Part shown: positions 18,028 to 25,967 of the stretch, piece by piece
Position numbering within the stretch: the first letter of the stretch is position 1
Layout of the letters: every line of letters begins with the position of its first letter
Source of the DNA: Saprospiraceae bacterium
Lineage (GTDB): Bacteria; Bacteroidota; Bacteroidia; Chitinophagales; Saprospiraceae
Direction of reading: 5' to 3'
Length of the DNA: 50,368 nt
Assembly (NCBI GenBank): GCA_029212405.1
Contig: JARGNR010000046.1
Coordinates: 1 to 50,368 of the forward strand
Notes under the pieces: generated by a model
What the model saw: only the letters and a program-made list of their open reading frames with translations
Told to the model about the DNA's origin: nothing
Databases searched by the model: none
Made by a program: the position numbers and the translations under genes

Positions 18028-18071
18028 CAAATGTAAATTGAATTACGTATACGCTGTGTAACCAATGTTAC
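18028..18071 (-). promoter_or_regulatory. Promoter of candidate small RNA: GTAAC-N4-GTTAC operator plus -7 box
   Basis: Operator TGTAACcaatGTTACA at 18057-18072 is a perfect palindrome in its arms. The minus-strand -7 box TACATTTG is at 18035-18028. The operator centre is 36.5 bp from the box end, the same as at the peroxiredoxin and YeeE promoters. There is no annotated gene directly downstream; the next ATG of a real gene (17682) is 346 bases away and has its own site. Confidence 0.7.
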
Positions 18072-18105
18072 ATAACTCCAAACTTCACTAAATATGATCT
18101 CTGAT

Positions 18106-18720
18106 TTATTTATTAAATCCACAAAATTGAAATTCTTGTGTTGTGCCAAAAGGTGTAGTATGAATGTGCTTGAAGGAGGTGTTGACTTTCATAGTATCAG
18201 AGAAAACGTGTTCCAGTTCTGCTTTGGAGTAACGAGTCACTTCTAATCCACTGCATTTTAGTGGTCCATTCTCAGAAAAAGTACCCACCAGAAGATTTCC
18301 TTTTGGATTGAGTGCTTTACCGACAATATCAACATAAGATGAAATATCCGATGGATTCGTTAAAAAATGGAATACTGCTCTATCGTACCAAAAGTCATAG
18401 GTCATCTCTGGTTTAAATTCTACGACATTAGACACAATCCAATTGACCTCGGTAGATGTTTCTCTGAGTCTTTCCTTAGAACGGTCCAAAGCAGCTTTTG
18501 AAATATCCAATACCGTAATATTTGTATATCCCATTTCTAACAAAGCATCTACAAATCTACTTGTCCCTCCACCGATATCAATAATACTCGATTCTTTCGG
18601 CAATTGTATTTTCTTGATATAATCAATAGCTATGTCTGGATAATTTTCCGTCCAACTCACTTCACTATCCGACTTATTCTGATAGATATTTTGCCAATGT
18701 TTCGTACTTCCTTTTGTCAA
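18106..18720 (-). CDS. Class I SAM-dependent methyltransferase
   Basis: 204 residues. The SAM-binding motif I is IIDIGGGTSRF (about 46-56), with LDISKAALDRSKERL as motif II and VEFKPEMTYDFWYDRAVFHF as motifs IV-V. The opening KHWQNIYQNKSDSEVSW is typical of a small-molecule methyltransferase family related to thiopurine/thiol methyltransferases. It follows the SQR-like gene by 31 bases in the same direction, so it is probably in that operon. I infer possible S-methylation of sulfide or a thiol; the substrate cannot be read from the sequence. Confidence 0.85.
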   Translation of the reverse strand: MTKGSTKHWQNIYQNKSDSEVSWTENYPDIAIDYIKKIQLPKESSIIDIGGGTSRFVDALLEMGYTNITVLDISKAALDRSKERLRETSTEVNWIVSNVVEFKPEMTYDFWYDRAVFHFLTNPSDISSYVDIVGKALNPKGNLLVGTFSENGPLKCSGLEVTRYSKAELEHVFSDTMKVNTSFKHIHTTPFGTTQEFQFCGFNK

Positions 18721-18751
18721 TTTACATCCAATTTTAAAACGGGTTAATGTA

Positions 18752-20014
18752 TTATACTTTTGCTCCTTTCATCATTTTATTCCAATACAAATAAGGAAGC
18801 ATATATTTTTTCAACATCCATAATCTCCAATGCTCTTTAGATGAATCTGTAATTAACAATCTCTTCAACTTGGGATCCGGAGTAAAATTATTATTGTAGT
18901 CAAATTCTGCCAATGTCATTTTTCCATACCCCGTAACCAATGGGCAAGATGAATATCCATTATAGGATTTATCAATCTTTCCATTCCCCGAAAGAGCATT
19001 CATTATATTATCTACTAAGATAGGAACCTGTTTTCGAATGGCAGCACCTGTTTTTGCCGTGGGTAAGGCCGCCACATCTCCCAAACCAAATACATTAGAA
19101 TACGAATTGTGTATCAATGAATAATGATCTACATCCAACCATCCTGCTTGATTTGACAAACTAGATTCTCTTATGAATTTAGGAGCAGCTTGAGGCGGTG
19201 CTAAATGTAAAAAATCAAATGGCATTTCAATAATTCCGGGTTCCGCCTGAGGTGCCTCCGCTTCATCATCTTGATTGATTACACAATCATTTTGACTGGG
19301 AGCATTATTCTTAAAATACACTACCTTTTTATCACTATCCACCTCTACTGGTGTATGAAAAGGTTTAAAATCTATATGGTAGCGATTCAATACTTTTTCC
19401 AATGTTGCCTTGATCTCCTTCACTCCAAAAATTACACTTCCAGGTGTTGCAAAAGTGATATTTGTTTTATTTGAAAGGTTATTCTTTCGAAAATAATCCG
19501 CTGCTAGATAGGCTATTTTTTGTGGTGCACCACCGCACTTAATTGGAGTAGCGGGTTGAGTAAATAATGCATTTCCCCCTTTAAATTTTTGCAACTCCTC
19601 CCAAGTCTTCTTTGGGTTAATGTAATTTGATAGAGCTACTCCTCTTTCAAACGCCTCTGGGAGCCCTTTTATCATACTTGGCTCCATCACCAACCCTGGC
19701 GCAACTACTAGAAATTCATATCCTAGCACTCCATTTTTTCTAGTCTCCACCTCATTGTTATCTGGGTCAATTTGATCGGCATAATCTTTATACCATTTTA
19801 CCCCATCTGGAATAAGATCTTTTGTCTTTCTTCGTGTATTTTCAAAATTATATGTTCCAGCACCCACCAATGTCCAAGCAGGCTGATAAAAATGATCTTC
19901 CGAAGGTTCGAGTATTGCAATATCAAGATTTTTATCTTTTTTCTTTAATTGAGCAGCAGTCATTATTCCTCCGGTACCACCACCAATGATAAGTATTGTG
20001 TGCTTCTTTTCCAT
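18752..20014 (-). CDS. Sulfide:quinone oxidoreductase-like flavoprotein
   Basis: 420 residues from the ATG at 20014, chosen because it places the FAD Rossmann motif IIGGGTGGIMTAAQL at residue 7-20; the longer frame to 20080 would run into the operator. SQR hallmarks: HFYQPAWTLVGAG, IKCGGAPQKIAYLA (Cys), FLHLAPPQAAPKFI, VFGLGDVAALPTAKTGAAIRKQ, and SCPLVTGYGKMTLAEF (Cys). The two cysteines are consistent with the redox-active pair that carries the sulfane chain. It would oxidise H2S at the membrane face and pass electrons to quinone, making the persulfide substrate for the neighbouring dioxygenases. The C-terminal amphipathic YMLPYLYWNKMMKG stretch could dip into the membrane. Confidence 0.88.
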   Translation of the reverse strand: MEKKHTILIIGGGTGGIMTAAQLKKKDKNLDIAILEPSEDHFYQPAWTLVGAGTYNFENTRRKTKDLIPDGVKWYKDYADQIDPDNNEVETRKNGVLGYEFLVVAPGLVMEPSMIKGLPEAFERGVALSNYINPKKTWEELQKFKGGNALFTQPATPIKCGGAPQKIAYLAADYFRKNNLSNKTNITFATPGSVIFGVKEIKATLEKVLNRYHIDFKPFHTPVEVDSDKKVVYFKNNAPSQNDCVINQDDEAEAPQAEPGIIEMPFDFLHLAPPQAAPKFIRESSLSNQAGWLDVDHYSLIHNSYSNVFGLGDVAALPTAKTGAAIRKQVPILVDNIMNALSGNGKIDKSYNGYSSCPLVTGYGKMTLAEFDYNNNFTPDPKLKRLLITDSSKEHWRLWMLKKYMLPYLYWNKMMKGAKV

Positions 20015-20043
20015 TATGTTTAGTAGTTTGTTTTTAATTACTG

Positions 20044-20087
20044 TGAAATTAAAGACTTCGTTCCTATACCAATGTAACACATGTTAC
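20044..20087 (-). promoter_or_regulatory. SQR promoter with GTAAC-N4-GTTAC operator
   Basis: Perfect palindrome GTAACacatGTTAC at 20074-20087. The element at the shared 36.5-bp offset reads TAATTTCA (20051-20044), which matches TAnnTTTG at four of six fixed positions. Start site expected near 20038, about 24 bases before the ATG at 20014. Confidence 0.6.
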
Positions 20088-20197
20088 TTTGCAAGAAATA
20101 TAACTACACACACAAGCACTTTTTCAACATTATATCTTGAAATCATATTAATTTACCAAAGAAAAACAAACTGTCTCTCCTGTAGTCAGAAGTTAAA

Positions 20198-21610
20198 TCA
20201 TAGCGTGGTTGGACATACAAAGTCAGATACCTTGATTCCCGATTCTTTTATTGATTTAAAGCCTCCTGCAACGTCAATAAGATTATGCACACCTCTAGAT
20301 TTCAAGATCGAACTTGCAATCATCGATCGATATCCTCCTGCACAATGAATGTATACACTTTTATCCTTAGGTAGACTTGATAAATGAGAATTAATAGAAG
20401 AAAGCGGGACATTATGGGCATTTGGAATATGTTCAGACAGATATTCTGATTCTTTTCTAACATCTACTACAAATACCTCAGGATTATTTTGAATTTCTGT
20501 ATTCAAATCAATTGCTGAAACGGATTCAACACTGTCCATTTCCTTGCCTGCATTTTTCCATGCTTCTACACCACCTTTTAAATATCCAATCACATTATCA
20601 AAACCTACCCTCGACAATCGAATAATTGCTTCTTCCAATTTATCTTCCTCAACGACCAACAATAATTCTTGATTCACATCTTGAACCAATGCACCTACCC
20701 AAGGAGCAAAACTTCCATTCAAACCAATAAAGATCGAACGAGGAACATGACCTTTAGCAAAGGCATCTTGATGACGTACATCCAAAACAATGGCACCTGT
20801 TTCATTTGCTGCCATTTCAAAATCTTCTGGACTTAGAGCATGTTGACCTTCTGCAATTACTTTTTCTATATCTTTATATCCTTCCTTATTCATTTTCACA
20901 TTCAAAGGAAAATAGGCAGGTGGTGGTAATAGACCATCTGTCAACTCTTTAATAAATTCCTCCTTAGTCATATCCGCTCTCAATGCATAGTTCATCTTTT
21001 TCTGATTGCCTAAAGAATCAACCGTCTCTTTCATCATATTTTTACCACATGCAGAACCCGCTCCATGAGCTGGATATACAATTACTTCATTTCCTAGTGG
21101 CATAATCTTGTTTCTGAGGCTATCGTAAAGCATTCCAGCAAGATCTTCCGTCGTAATTGACCCCATTTTCTGTGCCAAATCAGGACGTCCGACATCTCCC
21201 AGAAAAAGTGTATCTCCAGTGAAAATTGCATGATCCTTACCTTGTTCATCTTTCAATAAATACGTCGTACTTTCTAAGGTATGACCTGGAGTATGAAGGG
21301 CTACAATAGAAATATCTCCAAGAGTAAACACCTGGCCATCCTCAGCGTTTATTGCTTTAAAATTGGTCTTCGCACCTGGGCCATAAATGATATCCGCTCC
21401 CGTCTTCTCAGCCAAGGTAACGTGACCGCTTACAAAATCAGCATGAAAATGAGTTTCGAAAATATATTTAATCTTCGCATCATTAGCTGCAGCTCTTTCA
21501 ATATACGGTTGTACTTCTCTTAAAGGATCGATAATCGCAACCTCTCCATTACTTTCTATATAATATGCACCTTGCGCAAGGCACCCTGTATAAATTTGTT
21601 CTATTTTCAT
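20198..21610 (-). CDS. Persulfide dioxygenase-rhodanese fusion, copy 2
   Basis: 470 residues with the same architecture as copy 1: ETHE1-like MBL domain with THFHAD (H54, H56, D58), LHTPGHT (H110) and FTGDTLFLGD (D133), a first rhodanese domain without catalytic Cys (VVEEDK), and a second with HCAGGYRSM. It opens KIEQIYTGCLAQGAYYIES, nearly the same as copy 1, and the two align along their whole length without gaps of note, so they are an ancient tandem-type duplication with the SQR and methyltransferase genes now between them. It is likely transcribed from the YeeE promoter through TauE (43-base gap) and is cytoplasmic. Confidence 0.93.
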   Translation of the reverse strand: MKIEQIYTGCLAQGAYYIESNGEVAIIDPLREVQPYIERAAANDAKIKYIFETHFHADFVSGHVTLAEKTGADIIYGPGAKTNFKAINAEDGQVFTLGDISIVALHTPGHTLESTTYLLKDEQGKDHAIFTGDTLFLGDVGRPDLAQKMGSITTEDLAGMLYDSLRNKIMPLGNEVIVYPAHGAGSACGKNMMKETVDSLGNQKKMNYALRADMTKEEFIKELTDGLLPPPAYFPLNVKMNKEGYKDIEKVIAEGQHALSPEDFEMAANETGAIVLDVRHQDAFAKGHVPRSIFIGLNGSFAPWVGALVQDVNQELLLVVEEDKLEEAIIRLSRVGFDNVIGYLKGGVEAWKNAGKEMDSVESVSAIDLNTEIQNNPEVFVVDVRKESEYLSEHIPNAHNVPLSSINSHLSSLPKDKSVYIHCAGGYRSMIASSILKSRGVHNLIDVAGGFKSIKESGIKVSDFVCPTTL

Positions 21611-21653
21611 CTGTACATGATTTTTGTAGACATATTGGATGTAAATCCTCTTA

Positions 21654-22442
21654 TTAATTAAAAAATAATTCTTTTGTAATAATGTATATTCCCATGATTA
21701 GGACAAACCAACCAAAGGCCTTTTTGAGACTCTTCCCGTCAATAAACTTGTTAAGATAAATTCCGATAAATATCCCCAGAATCGATATTCCAGTAAAAGA
21801 CATCAAAAACAACCAATCGATCTCTAGATTTTGCACATCACCTAAAAATCCAATTAGAGACTTTACCGCTATAATTAACAAAGAAGTAGCCACAGCTCTT
21901 TTCATGGGTAAGTTCGCAAATAACACAAGCGCAGGAATGATAAGGAATCCACCTCCCGCTCCTACGATTCCTGTAAGCACACCCACTACCGCCCCTTCCA
22001 AAATTATGAGCGGGAAATTAAGTTTTTTTGATTCTTTAGACGTTGTTTCTTTCCGTCCTTTTATCATGGAATAGGAGGCCGCCAACATAATTAAAGCGAA
22101 GAATAGCATGATCCCAAGATCCTTTGTTAACGTAAAACTTCCAATAGTGAAAATCTGATCCGGTATTGCAGGTACTAGAAATCGTCGAGTCAGATATACG
22201 GCTAAAAAAGCAGGTACAGCAAATACAGCAGCTACTTTTATATCTACCATTCCTTGTACCATATTTCTTATAGCGCCTACTAGTGAAGTTGCCCCCACTA
22301 CAAAAAGTGAGTACGCCGTCGCTAATACGGGATTAGTTCCCAGTAAATACACCAAAATAGGTACCGTCAGAATGGAACCTCCGCCTCCTAGTAGTCCTAA
22401 TGTTAGTCCTACCAACAATGCACCTATGTATCCTATAATCAT
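21654..22442 (-). CDS. TauE/SafE-family sulfite/sulfonate exporter
   Basis: 262 residues with about eight membrane segments in two inverted halves; each half begins with a glycine-rich repeat (GLTLGLLGGGGSILTVPILVYL and GVLTGIVGAGGGFLIIPALVLF), diagnostic of TauE/SafE. Such proteins export sulfite or related anions. Beside persulfide dioxygenases, which make sulfite, efflux of the toxic product is the natural inference. The gap to the preceding YeeE-like gene is 20 bases, so it belongs to the same operon. Confidence 0.93.
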   Translation of the reverse strand: MIIGYIGALLVGLTLGLLGGGGSILTVPILVYLLGTNPVLATAYSLFVVGATSLVGAIRNMVQGMVDIKVAAVFAVPAFLAVYLTRRFLVPAIPDQIFTIGSFTLTKDLGIMLFFALIMLAASYSMIKGRKETTSKESKKLNFPLIILEGAVVGVLTGIVGAGGGFLIIPALVLFANLPMKRAVATSLLIIAVKSLIGFLGDVQNLEIDWLFLMSFTGISILGIFIGIYLNKFIDGKSLKKAFGWFVLIMGIYIITKELFFN

Positions 22443-22462
22443 TCGTTAAAATTTATTTTTCC

Positions 22463-22876
22463 TTAATGAGGAAGTTTACTTCTTACTACCCCATATACAA
22501 AGGTGCCGATCAAAGCACCAAAAAGTACAATTAAGATAGGCACAAACCCTGCACCAATTAGGACAAACATCGGACCTGGACAGGCACCTACCAGAGCCCA
22601 ACCCAAACCAAACAATATTCCTCCTACCAAATATCTAGTTATACTCATTTGCTTGGGAGCAAAGTATATTTGTTCACCTAAAATAGATCTTGCATTTTTC
22701 TTTTTGATCAAATACGTTCCTACTACACCTAAGATAACTGCAGAACCAATAATCCCATACATATGGAATGCTTCAAATCTGAACATCTCATATATTCGAT
22801 ACCATGAGATAACCTCTGATTTTGCCATCACAATTCCAAAAAGAACACCCAGTGCAATAAACTTCAAATACTTCAT
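22463..22876 (-). CDS. YeeE/YedE-type sulfur transporter, second half (DUF6691-like)
   Basis: 137 residues with four membrane segments. It carries the conserved GWALVGACPGPMFVLIGAG motif (Cys 99) that in YeeE proteins relays thiosulfate through the channel. With the adjoining 186-residue protein it would make up one complete YeeE/YedE (PmpA/PmpB-like) transporter for thiosulfate or sulfane sulfur. The gap to its partner is 9 bases, consistent with a fixed-ratio two-subunit transporter. Confidence 0.9.
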   Translation of the reverse strand: MKYLKFIALGVLFGIVMAKSEVISWYRIYEMFRFEAFHMYGIIGSAVILGVVGTYLIKKKNARSILGEQIYFAPKQMSITRYLVGGILFGLGWALVGACPGPMFVLIGAGFVPILIVLFGALIGTFVYGVVRSKLPH

Positions 22877-22885
22877 GTGTTATAT

Positions 22886-23446
22886 TTAAAAAATAAAAGG
22901 AAAAATGAGGTGCACCATTGTTAGTCCACCGATAAAAAAACCAGCTACCGCAATCAGAGATGGAAGTTGTAAATTACTCAACCCACTAATGGCGTGACCA
23001 GACGTACACCCACCTGCATACCTCGCACCGAAACCAACTAAGAAGCCTCCCAATAAAAGGATAGATAGCCCTGAAATTGATGTCATACTTTCAAGTCCGA
23101 AAATCTCAGCTGGAAGGTAATCATTGCCAATATTCTCAAATCCACTTTGAGCAAGATGCTCTACCGTTGTTGGATTTAAAGCAATCGCTTTATTAGGGGA
23201 TAAATGTTGTACTCCAATATACCCTCCGATGATACTTCCCAGGACAAAGGCAAGGTTCCAATACTGCTGTTTAGTATTGATCTTAAAAAACTTGGAGAAT
23301 TTTCCACCTCCACCTATGGAGCACATCGTCCTCAGATTATTGGAAACTCCAAAATTTTCTCCGAAGTAGATTAATAAAAACATAACAAGAGCAATTAGCG
23401 GTCCTGCTACATACCATGCCCAAGGCTCATATAAAAATTGCATCAT
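22886..23446 (-). CDS. YeeE/YedE-type sulfur transporter, first half
   Basis: 186 residues with about five membrane segments. Conserved features are SNNLRTMCSIGGGG (Cys 42) and GFGARYAGGCTSGHAISGL (Cys 147), the cysteine loops that carry sulfur in YeeE/YedE proteins. It is the first gene of the run YeeE-YeeE2-TauE-dioxygenase 2. It has the best operator-promoter pair in the window, with the start site predicted only about 17 bases before the ATG. Confidence 0.92.
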   Translation of the reverse strand: MMQFLYEPWAWYVAGPLIALVMFLLIYFGENFGVSNNLRTMCSIGGGGKFSKFFKINTKQQYWNLAFVLGSIIGGYIGVQHLSPNKAIALNPTTVEHLAQSGFENIGNDYLPAEIFGLESMTSISGLSILLLGGFLVGFGARYAGGCTSGHAISGLSNLQLPSLIAVAGFFIGGLTMVHLIFPFIF

Positions 23447-23468
23447 TCTAATTCTCTTTAAATTTTAG

Positions 23469-23512
23469 CAAATATATTCGTAACGATTCTATGCACATGT
23501 AACTTGTGTTAC
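23469..23512 (-). promoter_or_regulatory. YeeE operon promoter: GTAAC-N4-GTTAC operator plus -7 box
   Basis: Palindrome TGTAACttgtGTTACA (arms at 23499-23503 and 23508-23512), and a perfect minus-strand TATATTTG box at 23476-23469. Centre to box end is 36.5 bp, as at 9401 and 18058. Confidence 0.78.
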
Positions 23513-23689
23513 ACTTTTATCAAGATATTAAAAACGTAGGTTAAAATGATTTGTAAGTGATTGGTTATCATAATGAAACGATTTTCAAGGAACATAGTTA
23601 TAGCTAAGTGACAATTAATGTAAGATAGATCGTTGCGTTGCAATTTTGTCAAAAGTCAAATAACTTAATTATCTACTGCAATAATCCAA

Positions 23690-24355
23690 TCACTTATTAT
23701 ATTCCACAATAATGATTTTATTACGCTGCTGTTCAATAAAGTTTTCTGATTCTAGCTTTTTCATGATCCTGGAAACAGCAACTCTTGAAGAGTAGAGATC
23801 ATTGGCAATATCTTGATGGCTTATATGGAGAATTGCACTTTTTGCCATCCATGCCTTATCTTTTAAATAAGTCTTTATTCGGTGTTCCAGACTATGAAAA
23901 ACAATGTTGTCGATCGCTTTCACCATTTCGTTAAGACGTTCATTATAACTATCCAAAACATACGCTCTCCAAGATTTATACTTGATCATCCAATGTTCCA
24001 TTTTCTCAACGGGTACAAATAAAATCTCGCAATCTGTTTCTGTAATTGCACGTATAGTTGACTTTGCTTTTCTTGTACAACAATTTAATGTCACGGCACA
24101 CGTCTCACCCAACTCTAAAAAATACAATAGCAATTCATCTCCTTTTTCATCTTCCGTAAGAATCTTGATGGACCCTGAAATCAATAGAGGCATATGTGTA
24201 ATTAACATTCCAATATCAATGAGTGTTTCATTGGGTTTAAATATTCTCAAATTACCATCTTGGCAAATCTCATTGATCAGTTTCGGCTCAAATATCGTCT
24301 GAAATCGCTCCTCTAACTTTGAATAACACTTAATATCAAAAGGAATAAAGTCCAT
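23690..24355 (-). CDS. Crp/Fnr-family regulator, likely activator of the sulfide regulon
   Basis: 221 residues: N-terminal cyclic-nucleotide-fold domain (about 20-125; ISGSIKILTEDEKGDELLLYFLELGETC), long dimer helix (about 130-160), and a C-terminal winged helix with recognition helix SSRVAVSRIMKKL (about 189-201). The cAMP-contact residues of Crp are not preserved. Cysteines are placed at 86, 92 and 93 (GETCAVTLNCC) in the beta-roll, plus 10, 31 and 109, so thiol, persulfide or metal sensing is plausible. It lies between DUF983 and the YeeE operon, surrounded by GTAAC-N4-GTTAC sites. No perfect site precedes its own ATG; the imperfect site before DUF983 may cover it. That it binds this palindrome is inference. 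Confidence 0.9.
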   Translation of the reverse strand: MDFIPFDIKCYSKLEERFQTIFEPKLINEICQDGNLRIFKPNETLIDIGMLITHMPLLISGSIKILTEDEKGDELLLYFLELGETCAVTLNCCTRKAKSTIRAITETDCEILFVPVEKMEHWMIKYKSWRAYVLDSYNERLNEMVKAIDNIVFHSLEHRIKTYLKDKAWMAKSAILHISHQDIANDLYSSRVAVSRIMKKLESENFIEQQRNKIIIVEYNK

Positions 24356-24443
24356 ATAAATTATTCTAAATATTCTTGAGTAAATTCTTAAACGCTCCTA
24401 ACGCTTATCTAAAGTTAATATATTATACTTAAAAATAATCCAA

Positions 24444-24827
24444 TTATGGCACCACCTCATTAGAATTCATAGCTTTTTCTTTGTCGTATCGTACATCTAA
24501 ATGAATATACATAGAACGAGAAATTCTCATGATGAAAAAATAAGAAAGGGCTGATATAAAAATCAATAGCGCAAAAGAAGCTTCAATACTCCAACCCAAC
24601 ACCAGCATACAGAAACCCACTATGCCCAGGCAAGTAAAAGCAGTCCAAATGTAAGATATAAACATGGCCCCAAAATAATATCCCGGCTCAGGTACAAACC
24701 GTTGTTCACAATGAGCACATTTCTCGTGCATATTTAATGGATCTTTCATATTAAATGGAGCCACAAAAAGATCCCCTTTTCTACATCGAGGACACTTATA
24801 GTTCCAAATACTACTCAATATGTTCAT
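24444..24827 (-). CDS. DUF983 membrane protein
   Basis: 127 residues: an N-terminal zinc-ribbon-like stretch (YKCPRCRKGD and HEKCAHCEQRF, two CxxC pairs), the conserved PEPGYYFGAMFISY motif, then two membrane helices (about 56-79 and 81-101). This is the DUF983 family, common in Bacteroidota and of unknown function. It sits 88 bases before the Crp/Fnr gene in the same direction, with an imperfect copy of the regulon palindrome upstream. Confidence 0.88.
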   Translation of the reverse strand: MNILSSIWNYKCPRCRKGDLFVAPFNMKDPLNMHEKCAHCEQRFVPEPGYYFGAMFISYIWTAFTCLGIVGFCMLVLGWSIEASFALLIFISALSYFFIMRISRSMYIHLDVRYDKEKAMNSNEVVP

Positions 24828-24882
24828 ATCAGTTGTTTTAAAAATTTAAGCAAGTAAGATACACCTCATATAATTACTTAAT

Positions 24883-24896
24883 GTAGCAAAGGTTAC
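24883..24896 (-). promoter_or_regulatory. Imperfect GTAAC-N4-GTTAC site before DUF983
   Basis: GTAGCaaagGTTAC: one arm has a G for A change. The flanks keep the TGTA...TACA extension. No TAnnTTTG box lies at the shared offset (a TACTTG lies close by, 24856-24851). A weaker member of the operator set, or a chance match. Confidence 0.35.
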
Positions 24897-25003
24897 ATAA
24901 TATTCGTATTTATATTTATTCTAAATCAATCACCATTTACTTCCTTAATGGAATAAATAGACCTCAATTGGTAAATAAAACTTTAAGCTACAATAGTTTA
25001 CAC

Positions 25004-25039
25004 AAAAAGCCTACTGAATCATTCATCAGTAGGCTTTTT
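25004..25039. terminator. Bidirectional hairpin terminator
   Basis: A perfect 14-bp stem AAAAAGCCTACTGA / TCAGTAGGCTTTTT (25004-25017 with 25026-25039) with an 8-base loop. It ends the T9SS-protein transcript on the minus strand and isolates the sulfur island from it. Confidence 0.85.
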
Positions 25040-25073
25040 ATTATCTCTATGAAAAGTACAAATCATTCCATGG

Positions 25074-25967
25074 TTATTGTTTTAAGAATGTTATACTGGT
25101 TTGACTTGTCATACCTCTCACGGTATACATTCCTTTTCTTAATTGAGAAACATCAATTCTAGTAGACGTTTCCTGTTGATCAATCTCTTTTACCAATCTG
25201 CCTTGCATATCAAAAATGAGGTAGCTTTCAACACTGGAAGATGCAACGACTACATAATCTTGTGAAGGATTTGGATAAACACTCAATTGAGATGCATGAT
25301 CCACTTTTATAGACCTCGTATCAGAGTACGCATACGTCCCATCTCTATCTACCTGCTGCAATCGATAATAAAACGTTCCTCTCAACGGATCTGAATCTAC
25401 AAACATATACTGCTCTTCTTTTACCGAATCCCCTGCTCCTTTCACTTCACCGATAGAGGAAAATTCCTTGCCGTCTGCAGATCTTTGAATAACAAATTTT
25501 TCATTGTTTATTTCTGAGAAGGTGTTCCATTCCAATAGGATACCCTCTGTGCTTTTGATCACGGTAAAATCTCCAAATGTAACAGGCAGAATTATACCTA
25601 CTGTGACTGGCGCCGGATCGGTGCAGCTAGACCCACTGCCAGAAGGGTTGGTCCATCCCGTAAGGGTGACATTAAAATTTTCGCAGCTCATCACATCAAA
25701 AGTATACTCTTGATCAATCAAATCTCCGGCATCATCTTCTAAAACTACGGCATTTACTTCCCCAGCCCCCAAATTGTAGCTTATTGTAGCTGAATTGTTT
25801 CCATTTCCAAATAAAACGGTAACATTAATGGTCACGGTTGAGGTTCCATTTCCATTGCAATCCGCACTATAACTGTTTATAGTTAATGTTTGGTTACACT
25901 GTGCATAGCTAGAATCCCCTATAAGTTGAAAAAATGCTAAAATTATAACAAATTGAAAATATTTCAT
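25074..25967 (-). CDS. Secreted T9SS-sorted protein
   Basis: 297 residues with a signal peptide (ends near SSYAQ). Residues 22-130 are a Thr/Asn/Gly-rich beta domain with four Cys (CNQ, DCNG, SCEN, SSCTD). A segment about 138-220 reads like the fibronectin-type linker often found before T9SS domains (ILLEWNTFSEINNEKFVIQRSADGKEF). The last 75 residues are a type A T9SS sorting domain (LSVYPNPSQDYVVV ... LRKGMYTVRG). It is exported across the outer membrane by type IX secretion; the role of the N-terminal domain is unknown. Strong terminator downstream. Confidence 0.85.
   Translation of the reverse strand: MKYFQFVIILAFFQLIGDSSYAQCNQTLTINSYSADCNGNGTSTVTINVTVLFGNGNNSATISYNLGAGEVNAVVLEDDAGDLIDQEYTFDVMSCENFNVTLTGWTNPSGSGSSCTDPAPVTVGIILPVTFGDFTVIKSTEGILLEWNTFSEINNEKFVIQRSADGKEFSSIGEVKGAGDSVKEEQYMFVDSDPLRGTFYYRLQQVDRDGTYAYSDTRSIKVDHASQLSVYPNPSQDYVVVASSSVESYLIFDMQGRLVKEIDQQETSTRIDVSQLRKGMYTVRGMTSQTSITFLKQ

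Larger units (their letters stand above)
17683..18105. other. 423-base gap with two operators and a candidate small RNA
   Basis: The gap contains the promoter of persulfide dioxygenase 1 (17749-17792), a hairpin with T-rich flank (17865-17891), the candidate small RNA (17938-18022) and its own operator/promoter (18028-18071). No protein longer than about 25 residues is supported. Confidence 0.7.

Noticed and set aside
24968-25162. Short plus-strand frame overlapping the terminator and the T9SS gene end
   Set aside because: It is antisense to the T9SS CDS and includes the hairpin; no independent support.
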